Positions 1 through 10,501 of a stretch of 64,000 nt of DNA are shown piece by piece. Position 1 is the stretch's first letter. The number at the start of each line of letters is the position of its first letter. The translations under genes were made by a program, and so were the position numbers. A model generated the notes under the pieces. It had not been told where the DNA came from, ran no database searches, and was given only the letters and a program-made list of their open reading frames with translations. Source of the DNA: Gymnothorax reevesii (lineage: Eukaryota > Chordata > Actinopteri > Anguilliformes > Muraenidae); the NCBI GenBank assembly GCA_029721435.1, contig CM056576.1:119525166-119589165 (forward strand), written 5' to 3'.

Positions 1-1580
1 CACGGGAATGATGCATGCCCACTTAAGAGTTTCTGAGCACAGCAGAAAAATGTGTTGGACTGAATGCTCTAGCCAATCCATGCCAGGCACGGTCACCAGG
101 GTAAGCAAAAATGCTGCCAAGCTAACTACTTTATCCCAAGATCTACTGAGAAAGTTAAGCTCAATGGGCAATTTTGGTCAGAAAACAAGTTTTCCACACT
201 CAGTGTTCAGCTGGCAGCAAAAGGTCAAAGCGAGGACTATGAGTAAGTGTTGTTACGTGACCCTGTAAAAGGTCATGATGTGCATTATGTTACTTGTATG
301 CATAGTTGTTTGGGTGCCTGAGCTGGATACACTTGTGAGAACTGCTATTAGTGTTTGTAAATTGCATTGTAAACTTCTGCGCCAGGTACTTGAGAAATGT
401 GCAAGAATGTTGCATGAATGTGTGCCTAAGTTTTACAAGATCTTTTTGAAGATATTAGAGAGGTAAATGCAGGAGTGAGACAAAGCAATGTGAAATTGTG
501 CACTTGGCTGAATTTTTGTTTACCTCAGTAACAGTTCCAGCAAGAACTGACCCAAGTCTTCAGTCCCAAGCGTTTTTCAATTCTGCTGAGAAATGTTGTT
601 TCCCAAGGCCATGCCATGTGATTTTAGTCTCACAAGACTGATTTACTCAATCATATGGTGCAGACCATCGATGTAATGCCACCGCATTTTGTATCTGCAA
701 TTGTGAGATTCCAACAATGCAAAAATCTACTTCTTAACAAACATATTCTCTAGTGATCCTGCAAAACCACAAGTATGCAACATTTTTGTACATGATATGA
801 CCCACTGAAAATTTTCCCTTTCAATGCAAATCTGTCCCTGTCCATAGCTTGGGAATACTAAGAGTTGAGAATACTAAGAGTTCAAGAGTAAAACGATGCA
901 AAACCGCAGCAAAGAACCACAAATCAGTTCTCTGTGGTAAAATTTCGTTCAAATAGTGCAGAATAAGACAAAGCCTACAGAAAACATTCAGCCAACCAGA
1001 CAATGTAAGCCTAATTTAACTCAGTGAGGGTCTCTCCTTTTACCTGCTATTCAATGCATGCAACCAAAAACAAATTCATAATCCAACTGTCCATGACCCT
1101 GACTTCAGCCCCTTCTGTAATCCCGCAACAAGGGTTTTCTCGTCCGCGGCAGTGGTTTCGATACTTTCCGCGTGTTTCCTGAAAACAAGCTTCCATTCAT
1201 GTAGCGTGCTCCATAATTATTGGCACCGCTGGTTGAGATGTGTTTAAAGCCTTAAAATAAATTCAATTTTTATTGCAGAAGCATATTCTCACACTGAAAA
1301 TTGTAGAAAAATATAACCTTCAACTCAAGTGAATTTTAAGCGACAAAAAATACCTGACTAAGAAATAATTATTCTTCATAAAATCACCTGTTCCACAATT
1401 GGAACCCCTAACAATTCATAGGAAATAAATGTCATTGAAGTATTTCTGTCATTTCTACAGTAGTTTAAAAAGTTGATCAGAGTATCTAGGAACATTTAAT
1501 TAGTAATTCATCACTTCCTTTTTCCCTGCGGTATAAATATGACATAATACAGAGGCCATTTCTCTTATCCACTCTTCAAC

Positions 1581-2584
1581 ATGGGAAAGACAAAGGAACA
1601 CACCACTTAAGTAAGGCAGATGTGTGTCGACCTTAACAAGTCAGGCAATGGCTACAAGAAAATAGCCACTCGCCTGCACCTGCCCATTTCTACTATCAGA
1701 GGAATCATTAAGAAATTTAAAACAACTGGAACAGTGGTAAACAAGCCTGGCCAAGGACGCAAGGTTATTTTGCCACCACGCACAGTGAGGAGGATGGTAA
1801 GAGAAATAAAAAGTTCTCCAAAGCTCACTGTTAAAGAATTGCAACAAATGGTAGCATCTTGGGGTCACAAAGTCTTCAAAACAACCATCAGGCGCTATCT
1901 ACATGCCAACAAGCTGTTTGGGAGGCATGCATGGAAAAAACCTTTTCTCACTCACAATCATAAACGCAAACGTCTGAGGTTCGTTAAGCAGTACTGGGAC
2001 TTCAACTGGGACCGTGTACTTTGGTCAGGTGAGACCAAGATAGAGTTTTTTGGCAACAAACACTCTAAGTGGGTCTGGCGGAACACAAAAGATGAGTATG
2101 CAGAAAAGCACCTCATGTCCACTGTGAAGTATGGGGAAGGATCGGTGATGCTGTGGGTGTGTTTCTCTTCCAGAGGCCCTGGGAACCTTGTTAGGGTGCA
2201 TAGCATCATGAACGCTTTGAAATATCAGGACATTTTAAATCAAAATCTGGTGGCCTCTGCCCAAAAGCTGAAGGTGGGTCGTCACTGGGTCTTTCAGCAA
2301 GATAATGACCCTAGACATGAGGCCAAATCCACACAGAAATGGTTCACCAGACACAGAATCAAGCTCCTCCCATGGCCATCTCAGTCCCCAGTCCAGATGA
2401 CCTGTGGAGTGAGCTGAAGAGGAGAGTGCAGAGGATAGGACCCAGGTTGCTGGATGATTTAGAGAGATTGTGCAAAGAGGAATGGTCGAGGATCCCTCTT
2501 TCTGTATTCTCCCATCTTGTGAAACATTATAGGAGAAGACTAGGTGCTGTTTTGTTGGCAAAAGGGGGTTGTACAAAGTATTAA
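1581..2584 (+). pseudogene. Tc1-like transposase pseudogene (DD34E type)
   Basis: The conserved N-terminal start is the ATG at 1581 (MGKTKEH), with an in-frame TAA at 1608-1610. The frame is then open from 1620 to 2417. The helix-turn-helix region is recognisable (KSGNGYKKIATRL, STIRGIIKKFK). The usual WSDETK motif reads WSGETK, with a GGT codon at 2028-2030, so the first catalytic Asp is lost. The second Asp is kept in FQQDNDPRH. Just after SQSP (about 2393) a deletion removes the region that normally codes DLNPIEN, including the catalytic Glu, and shifts the frame. The remainder (LWSELKRRV to the TAA at 2584) continues in the next frame. Two of three catalytic residues, the reading frame and an early codon are broken, so it cannot be active. 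Confidence 0.92.
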
Positions 2585-2685
2585 CATCAGGGGTGCTAAT
2601 AATTGTGGCGCACATGATGTGATGTAAAAGAATTATTTCTTATTGCAGGATTTTTTTTCCCACTGAATAAATGCACTTGAATTAA

Positions 2686-4451
2686 CCCCTTAAGCCCTGA
2701 GCCTCTTTTTTGAAAATGGCAAGCCCAAAATGAAATGAGTATATCTCTGCGACTGCTTGGTCCATTTGAATAATCTTGGTATCGTAATAAAGGTAAAACC
2801 ATTTGGAATTTAATACCTGGTGTAAAAATCACTATATGTCACTGAGTCAAAGTAAATGGAGATGGAACACAGTGTAAATGAAATATCTAATTTTGCACCT
2901 AACAAAGTTTTACTTCGATTTGTTAAGTTGCAGCCTGAAACCTCTAAAAAATTACAGCACAGAATGTCTTTATTATCTGTGCCAAAGTTTATTCTGATCA
3001 GGTTAATCAGAGCAAACTAGAGAGGAAAGTCTAGGTGGCTTCTCCATTTTGGCAATGTAGGTACCTTGTGTTCCATTTCAGATTTCTCAGATACCAAGCT
3101 GTAAAACCCATAAAATTTCACTTATATATCACTACAGGCATCCATTCTATCCAAATACAAAATTTTTTCATTTTTAGAATTAAAAAAATTATTATTATTT
3201 CTGCCAGTTTTGTTGCCTATACAATTTCCCATTCAAAGATAATACATACAATGAAACTTAAGTTTGACTCCACTGGAGCATATTTATTAAAAAAACTACA
3301 CAAATAAGTAAAATGATAAATACAAAGGCAATGTGAAAATATGTTAAAGAAAAGTAAGAATAACAAATACCCCAGCGATTATTTGTAGAAGGCAACTGCG
3401 ATCATTTCCAAAAAAAATAAATTAAATAAAAAGAAAAAAAAGGTACCCTGATCAGGAATCGTACCTTCAAAATTTCCTTTCAGCAGCACGGCATTTTATC
3501 CAATAGGCTGCGCCAATCGACAACAGTCTATGGTCAAATTGCTCATTCAACGAATGGGTAAGGAAAATACGTTCTGTACTGTTGTAGTTTCAGTGTTTGT
3601 GCGGAATAGTGCAAAGATTCTGTCAGAAAACGACTTTGAAAATGAAAGTTGAATATTTAGCGGATAATTATTCGGAGAATACCTCAAACAAACTAGTTAA
3701 GTGTTTATATTGTCGCGCTTTTCAAGAACATGCATATGTCCCATGGGCTCAGCTTGACATACTCGGAACGCAAGGCTGTAGCTCAGGCTAGGTTTCTGCC
3801 ATTAAGGTGGTTTAGAGTTCGTTAGAATCATCAGGACTCATACAATCAAATTCCTCCTGGCATAGTCTTACTGACAGCATCACAAGCCGAAAGCAGATAG
3901 GAAAGTACATTGCAAGGAAGCTGAATGCTACGGAGCTGAGATATTTGAAGCAACGCCCTGGGAAAGAACATGCTTGGATCCCGGCAGATCTAGTTTCGTT
4001 ATAACACGAACACATTGGGCTAACAATAGCAAGAGCAGATTTAATCTCGAGCAGTTTTTTTATGGCAAAATATCAAAGGTAAGAATTTTTTTCTGCTCAT
4101 CTCTGTAGACTGTAAAGTGTATGCCTGCTGTTCTTTCAATGTGGTGTCGGTTTAAAATGACAGGGCTCATATTGTTGCATTCTGTGGACTTTCCTATTTT
4201 ATTTGAGGTATTGCTTTTATGTATAGCACGAATTAAGCAGAAATCCTGGCGATTCAGCGCTAATATGATTTTATCCTGTGTTCTGCTGCATGCTTATTTA
4301 CTTGCTTGGTGCTTGAATTGTGTTCGGATGAGGTAAAAATGGTTTACATGAGCTTTTGGCCGAGTTTCTTCGCGAAATGTGGATATGCCGCTTGACAATG
4401 TCGCGATTTAGAAAAATTCTGTGTTTATAATGCGTAATAGTTCTTAAGGGG
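2686..4451. mobile_element. TTAA-flanked, piggyBac-type non-autonomous element nested in the Tc1
   Basis: A 1766-bp segment is bounded by the inverted ends CCCCTTAAG (2686-2694) and CTTAAGGGG (4443-4451). It is flanked on both sides by TTAA (2682-2685 and 4452-4455), the target duplication of the piggyBac superfamily. Removing it restores continuity of the Tc1 3' end. Only the outermost 9 bp are clearly inverted. Internally it holds a tRNA-like unit (about 3442-3524) and only short open frames. One of these, 3597-3791, has no recognised domain. No piggyBac transposase core is visible, so mobilisation would need a helper in trans. Confidence 0.75.
3434..3524 (-). pseudogene. Degenerate tRNA-like Pol III unit inside the TTAA element
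   Basis: On the minus strand an A-box-like TGGCGCAGCC (3515-3506) is followed about 40 bases on by a B-box-like GGTACGATTCC (3465-3455). The unit ends in a run of eight T (3441-3434), which is a Pol III terminator. The start resembles the D arm of tRNA-Arg genes (TGGCGCA..TGGATAA). The anticodon and T stems do not pair well when I fold them by eye, so it is not an intact tRNA. It could be a decayed tRNA or a SINE head captured by the element. Confidence 0.35.
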
Positions 4452-6123
4452 TTAAAGGTTGGATTTTCCCCTTTTTTTTCATTGTGGTCATATATTATTT
4501 TGAAAAAACCAGAATTTATTAGAAGCTAAATAACACATCTTAACCAGGGGTGCCAATAATTATGGAGGGCAGTGTATTTCCATAAACTCTGCCATAGAGC
4601 ATTGAGTTAGACTGTCCGGTATGTTTGTGCTAATATCAATTAGAATTTTAAATAGCAGCCGAGAATAGGAAGAGGTTACAGAGGCTATAATGTAGTACTA
4701 AACCACAGACTGATTGATACCTCAGGGTGTATACTATGTATTTGTGTACTTTTTCTGTCTTTAGTTAGCTGATGTTGGGTGCCTATAATGTTGATGGGTC
4801 TAGCTTTACGGAGTCCAAGGCAATTTTTTCCCATGGGGGCATAAAAGTATATTTCTATCTGTATCAATATATCCATGTATTCTATCATGTGTGGCTGTCC
4901 TCTTAATGCTGTCATTAATTAAGACATAACCCCTCTCTTCATAATAAAGTGTTAATTTAAAAAAAAAATGTCTGAGCAAGCTGACCAGCAAAGACATGAA
5001 AAGAAACATGTCCTCATAAATTACATTTCATGGGGATTCGTCAAATAATCAATTTTCATCTCAAAGCTAAAAGCAAACACATTCAACAAAAGGAAAGCCA
5101 CGACTATAGGAACATCTTAAATGGCAAAACAGCAGTGTAGGCCTGCAGCTTTTGTGAAGCAAACAACCTTGTAGCATCAAGGTGGCGCCATTTAAATAGG
5201 GTTCCGAGGCTGACGCTTTTGAGGTTTGATTCAACAAGCAGCTGTCACCAGCCAGCAACGTGCCAATTCTAAGCGTCACTCACCTGGTATCCAGCTTGGA
5301 GGTGAAGCCCCATTGGACGCGACAGTGAAAGGGGCTATATTTGTCCCAGTGAGGGGATGTGATTTGCGTAGCGTGGGCATGCCTGGACCTGTCAAGGCCA
5401 TTACATGTTGGAGGGTTGCTGAGGGGTGGGGAGTTGAAGGGGTTAGGTATGCCTGGGGGTTGGCTGGCCAGAAGCAAATCACCTCGCATCCAGAGCACTT
5501 AAACAACAGGGTTTATATATGGAGCCGTCGTCAAAAACCACCCAAGCTATCCCACTAAACCTCAACCATTATCACCCAACAGCAATAATGCCCCTTCAAC
5601 CTCAATTCCTGAAGTCAATTCTTATGACAACCCTGGACAAAACCCTCAACTAATCACTGTCCCTAAACAAAAAGCCCTGTGGTTCAGAGATCATCCTAGC
5701 CCCTGAACTTAGAAGAAAGAAGTAGTAAGTAAGATATTAAAAAAATTGAACCATCCAGATGATTTACAGATCAGCAAACCAGAACAGTGCGATATAGCTG
5801 ACACCTTTAAATGAACAATTGAGACAATGAGACAATTCCGATCATTGCCCAGCATTCCGTACTCTTAGATACACAGGTCTACTGGCTATGAGATCAGCAG
5901 AATAACAAAGTAAACGGTCAGCTGAAAAAAAAAAAGAAATATGATGAGTTACTGTGCCAAAGGACTGGAGCAGAGAGAGGAAGGTTCACAGGATATGCAT
6001 TCTGTCCCTGGATTCAGAGATAAAAGAGAGAGACAAATAATTTAAACAAAATACTTGCAGTATGACACAATGTATTGTTCCGCCAATAAAACTTCTGAAA
6101 GCTGAATTTCAATCTGTGGGAGT

Positions 6124-6139
6124 GGGGGGGGGGGGGGGG
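6124..6139. repeat. Poly-G run (16 G)
   Basis: This is a homopolymer in intron 3, with a matching poly-C run of 19 C at 7224-7242. Such tracts are prone to sequencing length errors. Confidence 0.9.
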
Positions 6140-7223
6140 TGGTGCACTGGGGGAGAAGTCCAGGAGAAGTGAGAAAAAACTGAAGCAGAACTGTGAAAAC
6201 TGAAGTAGCAGAAAGCCCATAAAAAAGTATGGTCTCGGCCAACTAAGCTTGATCGAGGGCCTGAAGGCTCAAAGGCCCAGACCTTCCGGAATGTCCTTTG
6301 CGCAGTAATGCAGTGACTGCCCACTGAGCTTGGTTTATGGGTTCTTGTTGCAGGGTGCAAATTATCAGCGGACTGAGACAAAATGGCGGTCTAGAAAGAG
6401 GAGGGGGAGTTTCTTTATCCCCAGATGTCTGCTGTGTCAGTGCAGTGGAGAACTGTATCAGCTAATGAACTCTTGGACCTGCTGAGGAGGCAATCCGGCC
6501 AGGCCAGGGAACGGGGCCAGAAAAGCCCTCCCAAGCTCATGGCATCCGACCACCATTAGCCTCCCCAGAACATCAAGCCCAGTGCAATTTCTGTCATCAA
6601 AAACAGCTGTTATTAACCTTTTTTTCTTACCCCGAATAAGGGAATAATAAGAATGTTTGCTAAAACCTCAGAAGAAAAAGGCCCAATAACACATTAATTT
6701 AGCAATCCAAGCAATTGTGCTTTCTTCAGAACGTACTCACTTATAGTATCTGATGGCAATTTCTGCAGCACGATGGGAACCATTAAACATTGTGGTCACA
6801 GGCAATCAGCGTATCCGAGATTTCTTTTCCAAGTGGGAATGGAGCATTGCATCCATCTTGTTCTCGTTCATCTGCTCGGCACGGCAGTGTCTATTAGTGG
6901 TCAGGGAGCGAGGGAACTGTCTGGATTTGCAAATCATCAGTTAGGACCAGTGCTGTTGATGTTAAATGATTTTGGATTATTGTCCATAGTGGCCACCACT
7001 TTGCTACATGAACTGAACTTGTTTGAGATCAAGAAAGACAAGAATGAAAAAGAATAGAAGTACATTTTGCCACCGAGGGGAACAGGGAGGTGAAGGTAGA
7101 CAAAAGGTCAGGCCTCGAAAAAGTCAACTGCTGTTCCACTCCATTCAATGCATCACGGGACATGGAAGGACCACATGTAACCCCCATACCTCCTCCCTTC
7201 AGGGATCAACTGACCCACCCTAT

Positions 7224-7242
7224 CCCCCCCCCCCCCCCCCCC
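7224..7242. repeat. Poly-C run (19 C)
   Basis: This is a homopolymer of C in intron 3 whose length may be unreliable. Open frames crossing it should be ignored. Confidence 0.9.
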
Positions 7243-9381
7243 TCAAAGTGAAGAATCACCATAGCTGGGTAAAATGACTCCCAGTCATCTCAATCATGTG
7301 TGAGTGACAGTCTTCAACTGGAATAGAGAAGTCCAACCCCCCTGAATACTCGGCCTTTCTCCGCACCGCCGTCTGGCCTCTTCGCCTCTGACCCAACCTC
7401 TTTCAACAAGAGGGGAAATGTGTTCGTATATAATCCACTCAACACAACTGTCGACGCCTGCCTGTCAGGCTCTTAGCCATCTGTAAGGCATAGTTACAGG
7501 AACCACACGGCTGGACTCCAAACCTTTAAAACGCAAGTAGAGAGACATAAGAAGGGGTGGGGGGGGGGGTGAAACGCAGCACGTCACATGCCAACTGTCC
7601 TTTCGACGGCTGTTAAACATAACATTTTGTCGGGAGGCAAAGAACGCTGTGGAGGCTATCGTCCCCGAGGCCGCACGGCTCAGATTGCCTCCGTAGCGCT
7701 TGACTGAGACCCTGCACCACGTGGCCCATCGAATCTGAGGGAATATCCTGTACAGAACAACACCTACGTGCCAATTGCCCTCACTGCAGAACACTGCAGG
7801 GAACCGTGGAAACGTAATAAATCATGGATGCAGGCTACAGGCATAACTGATATGCACGATGAACCAAATCATTCGGTAAAATTTTCCCCTCTTCCAGATT
7901 GGACAACAAATATCACAAAAGAAACAACATAGTTTCAAATCCTTCCAAAGTAAACAGTGCAGGGTGACATTTAAGCTGGAATGAATCGATGGTCGTGCGG
8001 CTTGAGATTTACATTTTTCCTCGCTGGCTGTAAGCACCAGAGCTGAGCGCTAATGTTGCTTCTCCGAGCTTTGGACACCCTGAGCCCACTGGAAGGCCCC
8101 AACAGGTCTCCATAGGGGGGTTCTTTCCTTTGCCAGGAACAATTTTCCAGCCCTTTCCACCTCAGTGGGCCCAGTCAGAGTGGATGGCTGGAACTCAGTG
8201 GCCTTTGTCAAATTCGTCCCTTTCTCCTCTCTGTCAGGACCCTGCTTAATGAATACTGAGTAAGCAGCCAGCCACCCCCCCACCCCCCCCAAGACCAGCA
8301 TGTTTGGCCAGGGTCATCCTCTGAACCCCGCAACCCCCCACTCACCCCACCCGCTCCTAACTTTCCCCGCACCGTGGGCCCAATTAACCGAAAATCAACC
8401 TGACGCGACACGCAAACGCCCTCAGGGCAGGGACCTCTTGAGACAGGTCTCACCGTTAACCCCACTTCCAGACACACGTGCCCTCAGAGAGCTGGTGTGG
8501 GGGAGCTTTGGGATGTTTTGTGTGTGTGTGGGGGGGGGGGTGACGGCACTTTGAAGGTGAACGGGGCAGGGGAAATGGGGAGGAGGAATGTGCCCATGGG
8601 ATTATCAATGGGCGGATGATACTGAAGGCTGAATATAGAGCACTCATTCATCACAGAACACAATCATGCGCACATATGCAACGAACACACATGTACAAAG
8701 TCATATGCACATGCGCTAGCACACGCGCACATGCGTGTACAGCTCGCTCAGCAAAATATATGGGGGCTGAGTCCAGTACAGCAGATTGTTTCAAAAGTGA
8801 TTGGTGAAAACAATCTCAAAGATCGTATCTCCACAAGAACAAAAACAAATAAAAAAGAAAACAGTTTTATATTAGCTGGGCTGAGAGAGATTTACTCACT
8901 TGTTGTTAACTTTTATTAAATATTTGGGGATCATTTTCATGTCAAGAGAGAACAGGCCTGCTTTTGCTCACAAACTGACAGCAAATTCAGTGCTGCAACT
9001 TCAGCTGCTTGGAATGGCAATTACATGCTAATCAATCAAAATTATATGCTGGAAAAGAAATGAAATAACATGAGAGGCAATGTTTTAGGTATCATGGCGC
9101 CTGGTAATGGTTTGTTCATAAGTGTTTGTTCATTTTTGGCAGTGGATTTTAAACTCACACAGATGGGTTAGCCTTGCATGGAACTGCTTGTTTAGACTCT
9201 GAAAAAGATGTGCAATGCTGGCCGTCAAGCCTTTACCTTGCAAGCTTTGCCAGTATACAGAAATTGTGAACACAGGCTCCATAATGTGCCTCTAATTCTG
9301 TGCAAGGGGCACAGGTGGTGACATCAGTTAGAGTGAATGCCAGAAAAACAACGGATGAGGGAACTGAGAATAAGTGGGGGG

Positions 9382-9406
9382 GAGAGAGAGAGAGAGAGAG
9401 AGAGAG
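9382..9406. repeat. (GA)n microsatellite
   Basis: About 12 GA units lie in a purine-rich stretch in intron 3, 400 bp downstream of glypican exon 3. Confidence 0.95.
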
Positions 9407-9806
9407 CAATAAATTTCAGAAAAGAAAGAGAGACATAACAAGAGATGGAACATAAAGCAGTGGACAGCAAATGACATAAGGCTCACTACTCTTGAGTGAA
9501 AGCGGAGTAAAAGCGAGGCAGCGATAGAAATTGAGAGAACAAGAAAAGATGAAGACAAGTATCAACAGAAAGGATAGGGAGCAAGAAGAGAGCCTAGAAA
9601 GAGGTAAGCTTGAGAGAGAAATGGCTGAAGACTTCAGCCAGAGAACATGAGAGACATATTCCTATCATTCTCAACACTGCCTAGGAATCTTCCCTGGGTC
9701 AATAAGGATCAGGACCTGGAGCGCACCGTATATCAGGGATGTGGGGCATGCGGACCTGGCTTGGCCAGCCCAGACAGGGGTGTCGGCTCCCGAAGACCGC
9801 ACTCAC

Positions 9807-10501
9807 CGTGGCGATGAGCCGGGTCCTGTGTAGCAGAGAGTACTCCACGGCCTCGGCGACCTGAGAGCGGACCCCCAGCAGGGCCAGCTCCAGATTGTGT
9901 GCTCCTGCCATGGAGTTTGCGATGTCATGTAGTATCGCGAAGAAGCGCCTCCAGGGCTGGTCGAGCTCAGTTTGGCCCACCAGGCAGCCGCGCATCACGT
10001 TGAGACAGTACCCCACGCAGGGTTTGATGAGGGTGAGCCCACGGCAGTGCGGGCAGTACTGCATTCGCACCAGCGCTCGAGTGCAGTCCCGCGATAACGT
10101 GCCCTTTTCCACGACCTTCATCACCTCCTCACCCACGCCCAATGCCCGGCTCAGCGCCTGTCCTGCTAGAAGGGCCTCGTCCAGTTGAAGCGTCAGCTTG
10201 CCGGGGTGCGGCCCAAATGGGTTGACGTCCTGCCGTGTCATGCGGAGGCAGTCAGTTTGCTCTGAGGTCAGCTCCTGTGACCTGGGGCTCAGCAGCCGTT
10301 TGTAGACCGCCGGGAACAGGTTGTCATAGAAGCGGTGGACGGCTGACTCCACGGTGGTGTTACCACCGTGGATGAAATCTGAGAGGTCAGCGAAAAGGTC
10401 ACGGACGAGGACGCTGGCTTCAGTAGTCACAGCCGGGTAGGAGCCCTCAAACAGAGAGTTGACATGTCTCTTGGAAAAGAACAGCACAGAGTGGAGGGTA
10501 T
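9807..10501 (-). CDS. gpc5: Glypican exon 3: large core-protein exon
   Basis: The acceptor reads ACTCCACAG, then ATACCCTC. Joined to the G of exon 2 it reads DTLHSVLFF. The exon codes residues 112-343 of the protein and ends ...LIAT before a GTGAGT donor at 9806. It carries seven cysteines in the glypican order: a C followed by LRM, a C in SRDCTRAL, the pair in MQYCPHCRGL, and three in KPCVGYCLNVMRGCL. The last two stretches are nearly the human GPC5 sequence and clearly differ from GPC3 (MWYCSYCQGL, GYCNVVMQGC). An N-glycosylation sequon NTT lies in HGGNTTVES. The exon belongs to the all-helical glypican core. At 695 bp it matches the usual large third exon of GPC3/GPC5. No frameshift or stop is seen. 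The open frame continues into both introns without support. Confidence 0.95.

Larger units (their letters stand above)
1204..4574 (+). mobile_element. Tc1/mariner element, inactive, interrupted by a TTAA insertion
   Basis: The ends are diverged inverted repeats flanked by TA (1202-1203 and 4575-4576). The left end contains CCATAATTATTGGCACC and the right end contains GGTGCCAATAATTATGGAGG. Inner copies of the motif near 1392-1420 and 2586-2610 give the IR/DR arrangement known from fish Tc1 elements. Without the nested insertion (1766 bp plus the TTAA duplicate) the element is about 1.6 kb, the normal Tc1 length. It carries the transposase pseudogene at 1581-2584. It lies in intron 3 of the glypican gene, on the opposite strand. 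Confidence 0.9.
1..9806 (-). other. Glypican intron 3, 5' part (continues off the left edge)
   Basis: Downstream of the exon 3 donor on the minus strand there is no further exon I can recognise. The C-terminal glypican exons must lie beyond the window. Positions 1-1201 and 4577-9380 contain only short random open frames. Recognisable content is the Tc1 element at 1204-4574, a poly-G run (6124-6139), a poly-C run (7224-7242) and a GA microsatellite (9382-9406). I checked the longer minus-strand frames for glypican motifs by eye and found none, but a small exon 4 of about 130 bp could be missed. Confidence 0.7.

Noticed and set aside
2235..2615. 126-codon minus-strand frame antisense to the Tc1 transposase
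   Set aside because: It is a shadow of the transposase coding region with no domain of its own.
5226..5558. 110-codon plus-strand frame with an overlapping minus-strand frame of similar length
   Set aside because: No recognisable domain, no splice context and low-complexity GGGG/TGGG composition. It is treated as chance.
6042..6381. Several overlapping minus-strand frames with poly-Pro segments
   Set aside because: They cross the poly-G run at 6124-6139, whose length is unreliable, and show no similarity to known proteins.
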